Assembly: GCA_964596535.1 (NCBI GenBank) | Contig: CAZQUR010000005.1 | Coordinates: 1-58,559, forward strand | Source of the DNA: GCA-002779465 sp964596535 | GTDB lineage: Bacteria; Desulfobacterota; Desulfobacteria; Desulfobacterales; UBA2156 | DNA length: 58,559 nucleotides | Direction of reading: 5' to 3' | Part shown: positions 8,537-17,706 of the stretch, piece after piece | Layout: each line of letters opens with the position of its first letter | Position numbering within the stretch: the first letter of the stretch is position 1 | Notes under the pieces: generated by a model | Seen by the model: only the letters and a program-made list of their open reading frames with translations | Databases searched by the model: none | What the model was told of the DNA's origin: nothing | Program-made: the position numbers and the translations under genes

Positions 8537-9628
8537 TCAGCCGAAGTAGGCCCGGATGAACTTCAAGAAACGCTCGTTTTCCTCATCCTTGCCCGGCGTC
8601 ACCCGAAAATAACCCGTCTTGCCGTGAATCTCTCCGATTTTTTTCAAGAAAATCTGCTCCATCTCCATGGCGGCCGCCAGAATCTCTTCCGTGGTCTTCC
8701 CCGTCATGGTGGCGTCCACGAGCATATAATTGCCGTTGGCCGGATACGGCTTGAGGCCGAGCTTCTTGAGCTCCTCGGTAAAAATGGACATCCATTTGTT
8801 GTTGTGGGCCACCTTGGCCTGGACTTCTTCGGGATTGTCGAGAATGGCTTCGGCGGCGGCGGCGGACATGACGCTCACGTTCCAGGGCAAAAACATCCGG
8901 TTGAAGGCGGCGATCATCTCTTCGGATCCCAGCACGAACCCGAAGCGGATGCCGGCAAAGCCGTAGGCCTTGGAAAAGGTCACCGAAAGGAAGACATGGG
9001 GATATTTCTTGATCAAGGGCGCCTTGGACGGCCGATCGGGGTTATAATCCAGATAGGCTTCGTCCAAACAAAGGGGAACCCCGGTTTCGCAGAACCGGAT
9101 CAGGTCGTCGTCATCGATGAAGACCCCCGTCGGATTATTGGGGTTGATGATCAAAATGAGCTTGGTTTTCTCGTTGATGGCCTGGAACATCCCTTCCACA
9201 TCATACTGGAGGTCGCCTTCCCGAACCGGAACCTGGACCACTTTGCCCCCGCACAATTCCGCCCGGGGCGGAAAAAGTTCGAAGGTGGGGGTGGAACAGA
9301 TAAACTCGTCTCCGGGTTTCAGGAAAATCCGCATCATGGCATCGATGGTTTCCGACGAACCGTTGCAAAGGGTTACATTGTCGGGACCCAGCCCATACAT
9401 GTTTCCGATCTTGGCCCGGAGGCGGAGAAAACTGTCCGGATACCAGTTTCCGTGCTTCAGGGCATCGGCCACCGCTTGGATCACCTTGTCCGAAGGGGGG
9501 ATCGGGTTTTCATTGAGCATCAGTCGCCCTTTTTCCGGGTGAGCCCAGGCTTTGTCGAGTATGCTGACGTTGTATTCCCGGGACGAGAGAAGCCACGGGA
9601 CAAACCAGTCTTTGAGTGCTTTTGCCAT
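8537..9628 (-). CDS. Histidinol-phosphate aminotransferase-like class I/II aminotransferase
   Basis: Fold-type I PLP aminotransferase of 363 residues in the HisC family. Visible are NPNNPTG at 162-168, Asp189 in CLDEAYLDY, PLP Lys220 in SVTFSKAYGFAG and the phosphate-binding RFG. HisC converts imidazole acetol phosphate to histidinol phosphate with glutamate, but family members also act on phenylalanine, phosphonates and other amino compounds. No his genes are near. It lies between alanine dehydrogenase and a class IV aminotransferase in one direction. A role in moving amino groups to or from alanine or glutamate in the local pathway is therefore plausible. Start ATG has AAAGGAGG 6 bases upstream. 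Confidence 0.85.
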   Translation of the reverse strand: MAKALKDWFVPWLLSSREYNVSILDKAWAHPEKGRLMLNENPIPPSDKVIQAVADALKHGNWYPDSFLRLRAKIGNMYGLGPDNVTLCNGSSETIDAMMRIFLKPGDEFICSTPTFELFPPRAELCGGKVVQVPVREGDLQYDVEGMFQAINEKTKLILIINPNNPTGVFIDDDDLIRFCETGVPLCLDEAYLDYNPDRPSKAPLIKKYPHVFLSVTFSKAYGFAGIRFGFVLGSEEMIAAFNRMFLPWNVSVMSAAAAEAILDNPEEVQAKVAHNNKWMSIFTEELKKLGLKPYPANGNYMLVDATMTGKTTEEILAAAMEMEQIFLKKIGEIHGKTGYFRVTPGKDEENERFLKFIRAYFG

Positions 9629-9695
9629 TTTTTCCTCCTTTTACCTGATAAAAGTCATCTCTTTTATGTTCCGCCCGCGGGCGGAGATGCAGCCC

Positions 9696-10808
9696 TTACA
9701 GGACGGCATCCAGCGGGGTGTATTCCAACCCAAAAGCCTCGGCCACCCCTTTGTACGTCACTTTACCGTCGATGATGTTCACCCCCTTTGCCAAGTCGGG
9801 GTTTTGCCTGACGGCGATCTTGTAGCCTTTGTCCGCCAGTTCCAGGGCATAGGGGAGGGTGGCGTTGGTGAGTGCGATGGTGGACGTCATGGACACCGCC
9901 CCCGGCATGTTGGCCACGCAGTAGTGGATGATACCGTCGACTTCATAAATGGGATCGTCATGGGTGGTGGGCTTGGCCGTTTCGACACACCCCCCTTGAT
10001 CAATGGCCACGTCCACGATAACCGATCCCTTCTTCATGAGCCCCAGCATGTCCCGGGTCACCAGTTTCGGGGCCATGGCCCCCGGAATGAGCACCGCGCC
10101 CACCACCAGGTCGGATTTCGGGAGCAGACTCCGAATGGTGGCGGGATTGGACATGAGGGCGAAACAGTTTTTGGGCATCACGTCGGAAAGATATCGCAAC
10201 CGATCGAGATTGGTGTCCAACAGGTACACCCGGGCCCCCATCCCGCAGGCCATCTTGGCGGCGTTGGTGCCCACAATGCCGCCCCCGATGATCAAAACGG
10301 TCCCTGAATCCACCCCCGGAACCCCGCTGAGCAGGACCCCCTTGCCGCCGTAGGTCTTTTCCAGGTATTTGGCCCCTTCCTGGATCGCCATCCGCCCGGC
10401 CACCTCGCTCATGGGCGTCAACAGGGGCAAAAATCCGTTCGCTTTCTCCACGGTCTCATAGGCGATGGCAACGCATTTGTCCGTCATCATGGCCCGGGTC
10501 AACTCTTCCGAGGCCGCAAAATGAAAATAGGTGAACACGATCTGATCCTCCCGGATCATGTCGTATTCCACCGGAAGGGGTTCTTTGACCTTCATGACCA
10601 TTTCGCAGGAATCATACACTTCTTTGGGGGTGGCGGCGATGGTGGCGCCGGCCTTCCCGTAGTCCTCGTCCGAAAAACCGGATCCTTCCCCCGCCGTGGT
10701 TTCCACGAGGATTTTATGCCCGCGGGAGACCATTTGTTCCACACCCGCCGGGGTCATGGCCACCCGGTTTTCCTTTCGCTTGATTTCCTTCAATACACCC
10801 ACTTGCAT
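9696..10808 (-). CDS. ald: Alanine dehydrogenase
   Basis: NAD-dependent alanine dehydrogenase, 370 residues, the usual length. It interconverts L-alanine with pyruvate and ammonium. The active-site Lys75 (VKEPLP) and His96 (FTYFHFAAS) fall at the numbering known for the family. The Rossmann NAD site GGGIVG is at 175-180 and the C-terminal HYCVANMPGAV signature is intact. ATG start with AAGGAGG upstream. It sits between the transaldolase and HisC-like genes. In anaerobes, pairing of Ald with pyruvate-linked transaminases recycles pyruvate while releasing ammonium, which may be its role here. Assignment is firm, pathway is inferred. Confidence 0.93.
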   Translation of the reverse strand: MQVGVLKEIKRKENRVAMTPAGVEQMVSRGHKILVETTAGEGSGFSDEDYGKAGATIAATPKEVYDSCEMVMKVKEPLPVEYDMIREDQIVFTYFHFAASEELTRAMMTDKCVAIAYETVEKANGFLPLLTPMSEVAGRMAIQEGAKYLEKTYGGKGVLLSGVPGVDSGTVLIIGGGIVGTNAAKMACGMGARVYLLDTNLDRLRYLSDVMPKNCFALMSNPATIRSLLPKSDLVVGAVLIPGAMAPKLVTRDMLGLMKKGSVIVDVAIDQGGCVETAKPTTHDDPIYEVDGIIHYCVANMPGAVSMTSTIALTNATLPYALELADKGYKIAVRQNPDLAKGVNIIDGKVTYKGVAEAFGLEYTPLDAVL

Positions 10809-10832
10809 GAGAGGGCCTCCTTGTTTTGTCGT

Positions 10833-12053
10833 TTACTCCTTCGAGGAAAAATTACAGGCCGTATCGAGGCATTTCCCGGCAAAGGCCACCATCTCTTCGG
10901 TGGCCTTTGAAAACTGCTCCGCCGTTCTCTGGAGGGCCGGATGCGTATTGTACTCTTCCCGATTGTATCCGTCTTCGGCATAGGCCCTCTCGAAATAGGG
11001 CACCCGCATGAGTTTGTCCATCACCTCCCTGGAAATCGGCGCATGAATCCGGTCCGGCGCGTAAACGATCTCCTTTTCTTCTTCAAAATGGATGATCTGA
11101 TCAATGAACGGCGGCGGACAGGTCATCACGATGGCCCCACCCGTCTTTTCCTCCAAGTGCCAGATGCGGGTTTTTCCATTGACTTTCGGACCGAGCCGCA
11201 AGGAGCAGGAGAGCATCTTGCTGGGAAGTTTGTTGTCCTCGAGGAATTGATAGGCCTTCTTGAAAATGGCCAGTTCCGCAAGTCGCACATCCCCGTCCGT
11301 CAGCTCAATGCCCTTTTCCTTGGCGAAATCGCGCAGGCCGCCCAGATCCCCGTAGCGGGACTCCATGTGGGTGATGACGGACCGCCATTTGCTCAAATCC
11401 ACGCTGTTCGCTTTGGCCTTTTCCAATCCTTTGGCAACGGTGCGGGCACAATCCACCAGTTGGGGCAGGATAAAGGTCAAGGTGTTGTTGGTGGAGATGC
11501 CCCGGGCGGTCAATTCTTCGATCACGTCATATCCCTGCCGGGACCCGGGCACTTTGATCATGACGTTGGGATTGAGGGCGGCCAGTTCAAGGGCCTGTTT
11601 GAGCATTGCGTCTTTGTCGAAAACGCTCCTGGGATCCACCTGGCCGGACAAAAACCCTTCTTTGTATCCGGATTTTTCAAAAAGCGGGAGATACATGTCG
11701 GATCCCCGCTGGACCACCTTTTTATACAGCTCCCAAAACAGGGTTTCCTTGTCGATTCCCGGATGTGCGGCGATGATTTCTCCGGCCACCGTTTCCCAGT
11801 AAGGCGGATCATCCTGGATCGCCTGCAAAGAAAGGGGCGGGTTGGTGGTCACGCCCCGAAAGAGCTGGTTTTCAGGGGCGCTTTCGTTGTACATACGATC
11901 GAACTGGCGCTCCAGGACCGGACGCGTTTCGGAAGTGGCTTTTTCAAGCAATTTCCGGCACCAGTTTTTAAAGATCACCGGGGATGAATCCCACCAAATT
12001 TCCATTCCAGGGCTTACATCCACCAGTTTTTCGAGCAGATTTTTTTCTTCCAT
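10833..12053 (-). CDS. Transaldolase family protein
   Basis: Class I TIM-barrel aldolase of 406 residues with transaldolase hallmarks: GVTTNPP at 67-73, VDP at 139-141, Schiff-base Lys167 in NVMIKVPGS, and GISTNNTLTF after it. It is longer than TalB (about 316) and FSA (about 220), with an N-terminal leader and an extended C-terminal part. It resembles large transaldolase-like proteins of unassigned substrate. The start ATG has GGAGGAAATCG upstream. With the transketolase two genes upstream it supplies a two- and three-carbon transfer pair separate from a complete pentose phosphate set, which is not seen here. It may act on a modified sugar phosphate. Confidence 0.82.
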   Translation of the reverse strand: MEEKNLLEKLVDVSPGMEIWWDSSPVIFKNWCRKLLEKATSETRPVLERQFDRMYNESAPENQLFRGVTTNPPLSLQAIQDDPPYWETVAGEIIAAHPGIDKETLFWELYKKVVQRGSDMYLPLFEKSGYKEGFLSGQVDPRSVFDKDAMLKQALELAALNPNVMIKVPGSRQGYDVIEELTARGISTNNTLTFILPQLVDCARTVAKGLEKAKANSVDLSKWRSVITHMESRYGDLGGLRDFAKEKGIELTDGDVRLAELAIFKKAYQFLEDNKLPSKMLSCSLRLGPKVNGKTRIWHLEEKTGGAIVMTCPPPFIDQIIHFEEEKEIVYAPDRIHAPISREVMDKLMRVPYFERAYAEDGYNREEYNTHPALQRTAEQFSKATEEMVAFAGKCLDTACNFSSKE

Positions 12054-12118
12054 CGATTTCCTCCTTCACTCAACGATTACTGCGTTTCGACGTTTCGTCT
12101 CTTTAGGGTTTATGCTTT

Positions 12119-12871
12119 TCACGGGGTCAGGTGGTATTGCCCCAATTCCACTTCAAAGACGTATTTATCCCCCCGGAAGTAACTGTAGAGGACTTCCACG
12201 GGCATGTTCCGGTCGTTGTAGGTGACGCTTTCCGAATACAATGCGGCGCTGTTATGCTTGAGCCCTAAATGGGAAGCGATCTTTTTGCTTAAATTCACCG
12301 CCCGGATCGTTTGTTCGCTTCGTTCCAGAACCACACCGAACTCCCGGGTAAAAATATCGTACATGGAACCGGTGAGGTCCATTTCCAGGATGCCGCCAAA
12401 AAGGTCCGCCGGCAGGTATGTCTCTTCGTAAATCAGGGGAAGGTCGTCTCCGGAGCGCACCCGTCGAATGACAAGAACCGGCGTGCCCGGACCCAGGGCC
12501 AGATTTTTGGCCACGGTTTCTGAGGGGGTTTCCAACCCTTTTTCAAGGAGGCGGGTCTTTTCGCGCACTCCGGACTGCTGCAGCTCCCGGCGGAAACTGG
12601 AAATCCGGTTGAGTTTGTGCCGGACGGGGAGCGATTCCGTAGACGCCACAAAGGTGCCCACCCCCTTGACCTTCTGCAGTAACCCTTCCGCCGTCAATTC
12701 CCCGATGGCCTGCCGCAGGGTATTGCGGTTGACGCGGCACATCCGCGACAACTCGATTTCAGAAGGCAGCTTTTCACCGATTTTGTATCGTCCCAGCTGA
12801 ATCGCCTCTTTCAGCCAGGCGCTGATCTGAAGATATTTGGGAATCGGATTCTTGGGATCAACAATGATCAC
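12119..12871 (-). CDS. GntR family (HutC subfamily) transcriptional regulator
   Basis: Repressor-type regulator of 250 residues. A winged helix at about 8-75 carries the GntR signature (LPSEIELSRMCRVNRNTLRQ, then LTAEGLLQKVKGVGTFV). A UTRA effector domain at about 95-240 has the HutC-type ...LPLIYEETYLP... segment. HutC-type regulators bind GTNTANAC-like palindromes and respond to small pathway intermediates. Matching sites occur at 14977-14993, 16377-16393 and 25990-26009, before the transketolase, TRAP and ABC genes. GTG start, AAGGA 9-13 bases upstream. Located between the transketolase and transaldolase genes in the same direction, so it is probably within its own regulated unit. Confidence 0.9.
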   Translation of the reverse strand: MIIVDPKNPIPKYLQISAWLKEAIQLGRYKIGEKLPSEIELSRMCRVNRNTLRQAIGELTAEGLLQKVKGVGTFVASTESLPVRHKLNRISSFRRELQQSGVREKTRLLEKGLETPSETVAKNLALGPGTPVLVIRRVRSGDDLPLIYEETYLPADLFGGILEMDLTGSMYDIFTREFGVVLERSEQTIRAVNLSKKIASHLGLKHNSAALYSESVTYNDRNMPVEVLYSYFRGDKYVFEVELGQYHLTP

Positions 12872-12961
12872 GGTGCATCCATCCTTCTTTTTCCCGCCCT
12901 TCGCCCCCCGGTGTTTGCACGGAACCGGAACGCGGGTCCCGAAAGGGCGGCATGCCGGCGC

Positions 12962-14854
12962 CTATATCCGGCACAGGGCCTTGATTCGGTCTTTTATATG
13001 ATCCGGCCCGAGTTCCTGATAGGGGATCTGTTCGGAAAGGCCGCCGTGGCCTTCTTTAATCGTCCCCATGCGCGCGTATGCCCCCTTATAGCCCCTTTCC
13101 AAAAGCCAGGTGCCGAATCGGACACCGAGTCCCGATTTGATGTTTTGACTCTCCACCACCAAAACGAACTTGGCGTTGACCAGGGCCGCCATCATCTCTT
13201 CATCGATGACGTTCAGGGTGGGCTTATTGATCAGCCCCACATGGATATTTTCGCTCTTCAGGCGCTCCACGGCATCCAGACATCGGTAGAGCATTTCGCC
13301 ATAGGAGACGACCACGCCGGCATCCCCTTCCCGGACGGGTTCATCCTTTCCCGGCGTAAACCGGTAGGATTCGTCGTAAAACAGCTCCCCGTTCTCCTTC
13401 AGGATGAACGGGGTGGCGGATCGGGTGGAAAAGATAAACCGCAGTCCCGGATCGCCGAAGACCGCCTTCAGGACGGCCCGCATCTGCTTGGCATCGGCGG
13501 GGAAGTACAATCGGGTGCGGTCGTTTTCCTGCAGACCGTTGTCGGCGAAAAAGTTGTTGATCCCGAAATGACACGTGTTGTCCGCCATATCGTCCACACC
13601 GGCATGGGAAAAATGAGCCAGCACATTGGCCCGGTTCAACCGGGCCATGGTGATCTCGGACACCACCATCTCCAGGAAGGCGGAAAAGGTCCCATAGATC
13701 CCTTGTCTTTGGGTTTCCGATCCAAAACCGGCGGCCACCGAAAAATTGTTCCGCTCCATGATGCCGCCGGAGACATACACCTCGGGATACGCTTTCCGAA
13801 TGTGATGCAGCCCGCAGGATCCTTCCAGATCCGAGTCCACCACAAGGACTTTGGACTTTCGGTCCGGCATCGTCTCGAGGATTTCACAGAGGATCTTTCC
13901 GAAGTCGTCCCGGTTTTTGCCCTGCTCCGGGGTGCTGCCGAGATACGCCACGGCGGATTTCGCCTTGGTCGTCCCCTCCAGGACGCTGGCGGCCTCGTGG
14001 CGTCCCTTTTCCTTCAGATAGGCAAGGGCAAGATCAACAGAGATGACGTCATGGGCCTTGGGGGAACCTTCGAGTCCGGAAATGCCTACGGCCATTTTCC
14101 GTTTGTTCACCAGGGCCACCGGCCCCTGGATGGTCAGCGCCCGGCGGATCCTTTGGTAAAGAGCGGACAGGTCTTCGCCCAAGCCCGTGTCCACCTTCAC
14201 CCCGTGGCCTTTCAGTGTCTGTTCCACGCTGAATCCGTTTAAATATTGGCTGGGATGCCCGGCAATGGTGACATCGTTGTCGTCGATGAGAAGCTTGACG
14301 TTGAGATTCCGGGCCACCGCGCACCGGGCGGCTTCCGCATCCCCGCCTTCCTGCTGGGAGCCGTCACTTCCGAACAGGACCGCCGTTTTTTCCGGGTGGG
14401 CGGAGGCCACACCGTTGACGTAGCTCCATAGGTGTCCCAGGCGCCCGGAACTGAAAAAGACCCCTTGCGCATCGTCCCTTTCCGGGTGGCCGTAGAGACC
14501 GCTTGCAAATTCCCGGTAATGCAGCAACGATTCAGGGGGCTTGAACCCGTTGAGCACCGCCATGAGGTACTGAATGGCAACCCGATGGCCGGCTTCATCA
14601 AAGTACACGGGGAGGATCGCATCGCTTCCTTTCATGAACCCATCGACGATCAAAAGTTCCGGCACGATGTCATAGGCGCCTCCGGTATGCCCCCCCAGTC
14701 CCTTGGCATTGGCAAAGGCGGTGAAAAAGACGATGGTATCCCGGACCAATGCGATGTTTTCCCGCAGCCGGGATTCGTTTTCCGGAGTGAGTTCGCCCTG
14801 AGCGGCGGAAAAGCGCAAAGGCTGAAATGCATCCAGATCAATGGGAAATTTCAT
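12962..14854 (-). CDS. Transketolase (single-chain, both ThDP and C-terminal halves)
   Basis: Thiamine-diphosphate enzyme of 630 residues. GLGGHTGGAYD (52-62) corresponds to the transketolase N-terminal GHPGG region. GSDGSQQEGG at 162-171 with Asn193 forms the ThDP/Mg binding motif, and GIMERNNFSVAAGFG provides the catalytic glutamate of the PYR domain. It transfers two-carbon ketol units. In place of the classical substrate-binding His of GHPGG it has GHTGG, and it is shorter than TktA. It may serve a dedicated substrate, not necessarily the pentose phosphate pathway. A strong promoter with an operator lies about 130 bp upstream. SD GGAGG precedes the ATG. First gene of the gntR-transaldolase-ald direction. 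Confidence 0.85.
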   Translation of the reverse strand: MKFPIDLDAFQPLRFSAAQGELTPENESRLRENIALVRDTIVFFTAFANAKGLGGHTGGAYDIVPELLIVDGFMKGSDAILPVYFDEAGHRVAIQYLMAVLNGFKPPESLLHYREFASGLYGHPERDDAQGVFFSSGRLGHLWSYVNGVASAHPEKTAVLFGSDGSQQEGGDAEAARCAVARNLNVKLLIDDNDVTIAGHPSQYLNGFSVEQTLKGHGVKVDTGLGEDLSALYQRIRRALTIQGPVALVNKRKMAVGISGLEGSPKAHDVISVDLALAYLKEKGRHEAASVLEGTTKAKSAVAYLGSTPEQGKNRDDFGKILCEILETMPDRKSKVLVVDSDLEGSCGLHHIRKAYPEVYVSGGIMERNNFSVAAGFGSETQRQGIYGTFSAFLEMVVSEITMARLNRANVLAHFSHAGVDDMADNTCHFGINNFFADNGLQENDRTRLYFPADAKQMRAVLKAVFGDPGLRFIFSTRSATPFILKENGELFYDESYRFTPGKDEPVREGDAGVVVSYGEMLYRCLDAVERLKSENIHVGLINKPTLNVIDEEMMAALVNAKFVLVVESQNIKSGLGVRFGTWLLERGYKGAYARMGTIKEGHGGLSEQIPYQELGPDHIKDRIKALCRI

Positions 14855-14976
14855 GGATCGCCTCCAATGGTTTACTGGGTCCTATTCCGGGAATCTCCTT
14901 GTTTTCCTTCGGCCGGCCGGCTTCGGCCGTCTCTTTCTTGTGTTGCTCCCGAACGGTTGGGTATTTGTATAATGTT

Positions 14977-14993
14977 ATAGATGTATAGACATG
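14977..14993 (-). promoter_or_regulatory. HutC-type operator at the transketolase promoter
   Basis: The plus strand reads ATAGATG then TATAGACATG; the core TGTATAGACA (14982-14991) matches the HutC-family consensus GTNTANAC. It lies at the expected transcription start of the promoter at 14997-15025. Two related sites occur upstream of the TRAP and ABC genes. Site recognition is by eye. Confidence 0.6.
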
Positions 14994-14996
14994 AAG

Positions 14997-15025
14997 AGAA
15001 TAACGGAAGTGTATATCCATGTCAA
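14997..15025 (-). promoter_or_regulatory. Promoter of the transketolase-gntR unit
   Basis: Read on the minus strand, TTGACA (15020-15025), a 17-base spacer and TATTCT (14997-15002) give a near-consensus sigma-70 promoter. It is followed directly by the operator at 14977-14993, so bound repressor would block initiation. The 5' untranslated region would be about 135 bases. Confidence 0.7.
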
Positions 15026-15124
15026 GGAAAATCCGACACCTTAACCCTTTTTTAATAGAGCCACTTGGAAACGATCGATAATGGAAAAAGAGAAACGGTT
15101 CCTCTCCTCCTTGGCCATGCTCCT

Positions 15125-16078
15125 CTAGACGGCAATCCCGTATGCTTCACGGATCATCGCAAGATTGTTTATCGCATTTTCATATTTGACTTTTCCATAG
15201 GTGTAATAGTCGAAGGAAATCTTGGAGACGTTGAGTTGAATCAGGCTCCATAAAAACCAGTAGATATCCGGAAAGGGCTTGAATAAGTCGATGAAAAAAA
15301 GCGTCCGCTCAAAGGCGTCCCCCTGACAATAGGTGGCGACGATTTGTTTTTCCGCCTCCCGCGGCACAAGGATTTCCTGGAACATGTCGGCGATGTCATA
15401 ATACTTCGGCGCCATGCCCGCATATTCCCAGTCGATGATATACATGGCGGATGCATATTTCTCCCGGGCGTCTTCATTGATCAAAACGAAGTTCTCCGCC
15501 AGAAGATCATTGTGACACGCCGTGTATTCGGATTCCGGAATATTGATGATGCTCGACAGTTTGACGAGGCGGTCGATGGTCCCGTCGATATCGAATTCCG
15601 GATAGCGGACATCCAGCTTCCGGAGAATGGCCGCCATCTTCATCACTTCAACGAGCGGATTGAACACCTTTTTCAAGGTCACGCCGCTCGTATGAATTTT
15701 TCGAATCGGCTCCACGATTTTGGGATAAAGGGAGGCATCCAGAAAATGCGGGTTGGTCAACACGATGGAATCCCCGATGAATTCGACGATGGTCACGCCG
15801 AGTTCAGGCATGAATTTGACAAGATTCGAACACACGCCGATCTTCGACATCTCCTGGATGGTATGGGCCTCGTACTCCCGATTGATGAAAAGGTCGGTTT
15901 TATCCCCGTAGATGCGTACCGTATAATCGCCCTTTTCGGATCGAATCCGATACAGCTTGTTGGTGATCCCGCCGCTGAGTTGCTCGATTTGAATCTCCAG
16001 GCCTTTCCATTCCGGTAGAAGATCGTAACAAATTTGCGGTGTCAGTTCCCGGTCCAACAAGGATCTTTCCGTACCCAT
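15125..16078 (-). CDS. Choline/ethanolamine kinase-like phosphotransferase (APH fold)
   Basis: Protein of 317 residues of the aminoglycoside-phosphotransferase/choline kinase superfamily. The catalytic loop is CHNDLLAEN at 188-196 and the metal motif IDWEYAGMAPKYYDIAD at 215-231, the latter closest to LicA/choline kinases. GGITNKLYRI (36-45) is the nucleotide loop. It should use ATP to phosphorylate a small hydroxyl compound such as choline, ethanolamine or a related amino alcohol. The second ATG of MHMG is preferred because GGGGGA lies 7 bases upstream of it and abuts the first. It stands between the transketolase and TRAP operons. Substrate is inferred from fold only. Confidence 0.85.
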   Translation of the reverse strand: MGTERSLLDRELTPQICYDLLPEWKGLEIQIEQLSGGITNKLYRIRSEKGDYTVRIYGDKTDLFINREYEAHTIQEMSKIGVCSNLVKFMPELGVTIVEFIGDSIVLTNPHFLDASLYPKIVEPIRKIHTSGVTLKKVFNPLVEVMKMAAILRKLDVRYPEFDIDGTIDRLVKLSSIINIPESEYTACHNDLLAENFVLINEDAREKYASAMYIIDWEYAGMAPKYYDIADMFQEILVPREAEKQIVATYCQGDAFERTLFFIDLFKPFPDIYWFLWSLIQLNVSKISFDYYTYGKVKYENAINNLAMIREAYGIAV

Positions 16079-16365
16079 ATGCATTCCCCCTTTTTGTTTT
16101 GAAACGATTCTCTTTGTCGATTTTCGGTTTCTTGAAATCGGCAACGCGCAAAAAACCGCATCCGATGCCGCCGAGCCCTTTATATAAAAAGCTTGACAAA
16201 TGCAAACCCGACACGGTAGGCAGACAATGCGGGTGCGTCATGCCGCCCGCCTTCGATGTCCGGCTGAATCAGTCGCCTTTTGGAACACACAATACGGTGA
16301 ACGCATGCTTTTGCGACGTCGACATGTAAAGCGAGTTCTTTCCGCGGGTTCAAGCATATTTATTT

Positions 16366-16394
16366 TTGGCTGATGCTGTATATACATCTATATC
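16366..16394 (+). promoter_or_regulatory. Promoter of the TRAP transporter operon
   Basis: TTGGCT (16366-16371), 17-base spacer, TATATC (16389-16394). The HutC-type operator fills the spacer, a classical repression position. The dctP ATG is 79 bases downstream of the -10 hexamer, behind AAAAAGGAGG. Confidence 0.55.
16377..16393. promoter_or_regulatory. HutC-type operator at the TRAP promoter
   Basis: A perfect palindrome TGTATATACA (16377-16386) flanked by TCTATAT; read on the minus strand it gives ATAGATGTATATACA, matching the transketolase site at 12 or more positions. This supports joint control by the GntR/HutC regulator encoded at 12119-12871. Confidence 0.65.
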
Positions 16395-16472
16395 AATCGG
16401 TCCGTTTCATGTCAAGAGGGAAAGGCGGCATGAACGTTTTACCAACCCAACACCAAAAAGGAGGCAGGTTCA

Positions 16473-17522
16473 ATGAAACGACGCGATTTTCTTAAAAAAG
16501 CAGGGCTTGGGACCGCCGCAGTGGCGGCCACAGCGGTCAATGCACCCTACGTGATCGCGCAGAAGAAAACGACCATCAAATGGAGAATGCAAACGTATGC
16601 CGGTCCTGCCCTGGCCGCCCACGTCATTAAGCCGTCCATCGATGCATTCAACAAGGCCGCGAACGGCGAAATGATCGTCGAACTTTACAACGCGGACCAG
16701 TTGGTCCCCCACGGAGAGCTGTTCAGGGCCATCCAGAGAGGGACCATCGACGCGGTGCAAAGTGATGATGATTCCATCGCGGCGCCGGTGGACGTATCGG
16801 TCTTCGCGGCATACTTCCCCTTCGCGTCCCGCTACTCCCTGGACGTCCCCGTTTTGTTCCACTGGTATGGGCTCGACAAGATATGGGAAGAAGCCTACGC
16901 CGAAGTGGAAAACGTCACCTGGCTGAGCGCCGGTGCGTGGGACCCGTGCAATTTCGCCACGGTCCGGCCCATCAAACACGTGGAGGATCTCAAGGGCCTG
17001 AGAATGTACATGTTTCCCACGGGGGGACGGTTCATGCAGCAGTTCGGCGTGGTGCCCATGTCCATCCCCTACGAAGACGTCCAAATGGCCATCCAGACCG
17101 GAGAACTGGACGGCGTGGCCTGGTCGGGGATCACCGAAGACTATACCGTCGGATGGGCGGACGTCACCAAGTATTACCTGACCAACCCCATCTCCGGCGC
17201 ATGGGCGGGGTCTTATTTTGTCCACACCCCATCCTGGGAAAAGGTGCCGGAACACTTGAAAACCCTGTTTCGCCTTTGTATCGACAGTTCCCATTACTAT
17301 CGTCAGCATTGGTACTGGTGGGGTGAAGCCCACTACCGTACCAAAGGCGGCAAGCTGAAACTCACCTCCATTCCAAAAGAGGAGTGGAAGGTGGTGGAAG
17401 ATGCGGCATTGAAATTCTGGGAAGAGGTGGCGGCCAGGAGCCCCCGGGACGCCAAAGTCGTCAAAATACTCAAAGAATATGCCAAGACCATGGAAGAAGC
17501 CGGACCTCCGTACCGGTATTAA
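16473..17522 (+). CDS. dctP: TRAP transporter substrate-binding protein (DctP family)
   Basis: Periplasmic solute receptor of 349 residues. The N-terminus is a twin-arginine-type signal (MKRRDFLKKAGLGTAAVAATA, shown here in part as RRDFLKKAG) ending near residue 29. The body carries family features: the conserved arginine region RMYMFPTGGRFMQQFGV near 180-195, which normally binds the carboxylate of the ligand, and GELDGVAWSG. Aromatic-rich stretches (HYYRQHWYWWG) suggest a hydrophobic or cationic pocket, but the substrate is not deducible. It is first in the dctP-dctQ-dctM operon, under an operator-bearing promoter, and is separated from dctQ by a strong hairpin that likely raises receptor levels over the membrane subunits. 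Confidence 0.9.
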   Translation: MKRRDFLKKAGLGTAAVAATAVNAPYVIAQKKTTIKWRMQTYAGPALAAHVIKPSIDAFNKAANGEMIVELYNADQLVPHGELFRAIQRGTIDAVQSDDDSIAAPVDVSVFAAYFPFASRYSLDVPVLFHWYGLDKIWEEAYAEVENVTWLSAGAWDPCNFATVRPIKHVEDLKGLRMYMFPTGGRFMQQFGVVPMSIPYEDVQMAIQTGELDGVAWSGITEDYTVGWADVTKYYLTNPISGAWAGSYFVHTPSWEKVPEHLKTLFRLCIDSSHYYRQHWYWWGEAHYRTKGGKLKLTSIPKEEWKVVEDAALKFWEEVAARSPRDAKVVKILKEYAKTMEEAGPPYRY

Positions 17523-17550
17523 TTCGCCGGGATATTTTATTTCAGTCCAT

Positions 17551-17591
17551 TTCACCTTCCCGGGCACCGCACCTCAGCCCGGGAAGGTGAA
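17551..17591 (+). terminator. Intra-operon hairpin after dctP
   Basis: Perfect 14-bp stem TTCACCTTCCCGGG / CCCGGGAAGGTGAA with a 13-base loop, 28 bases after the dctP stop. Only a weak T-rich tail (CCTTTAATT) follows, so partial termination or 3' end protection is expected. The arrangement fits higher expression of the binding protein than of dctQM. Confidence 0.7.
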
Positions 17592-17706
17592 CCTTTAATT
17601 GCCCGATGGAATCCCAAGCGGTTCCGGGGGCCTTTTTACGCCCGGTGAAATTTTAAGCCCATTCAGACAGAAACATTAAACCGGTCATTGCCTTAAAGGA
17701 ACGCAT

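Larger units (their letters stand above)
16079..16472. other. 394-bp divergent control region between kinase and TRAP genes
   Basis: No credible gene. The left part holds a candidate minus-strand promoter for the kinase: TTTGCA (complement of 16201-16206), 16-base spacer, TATAAA (complement of 16179-16184). The right part holds the TRAP promoter and operator described separately. The 96-codon open frame across part of it has no ribosome site or recognisable protein features. Confidence 0.6.

Noticed and set aside
12911..14242. 443-codon plus-strand open frame
   Set aside because: Antisense shadow of the transketolase gene, whose ThDP motifs are intact on the minus strand.
10833..14854. Sulfoquinovose (sulfo-transaldolase/sulfo-transketolase) pathway
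   Set aside because: Only the generic transaldolase and transketolase folds are seen; no sulfoquinovosidase, isomerase or sulfolactaldehyde enzyme is near.
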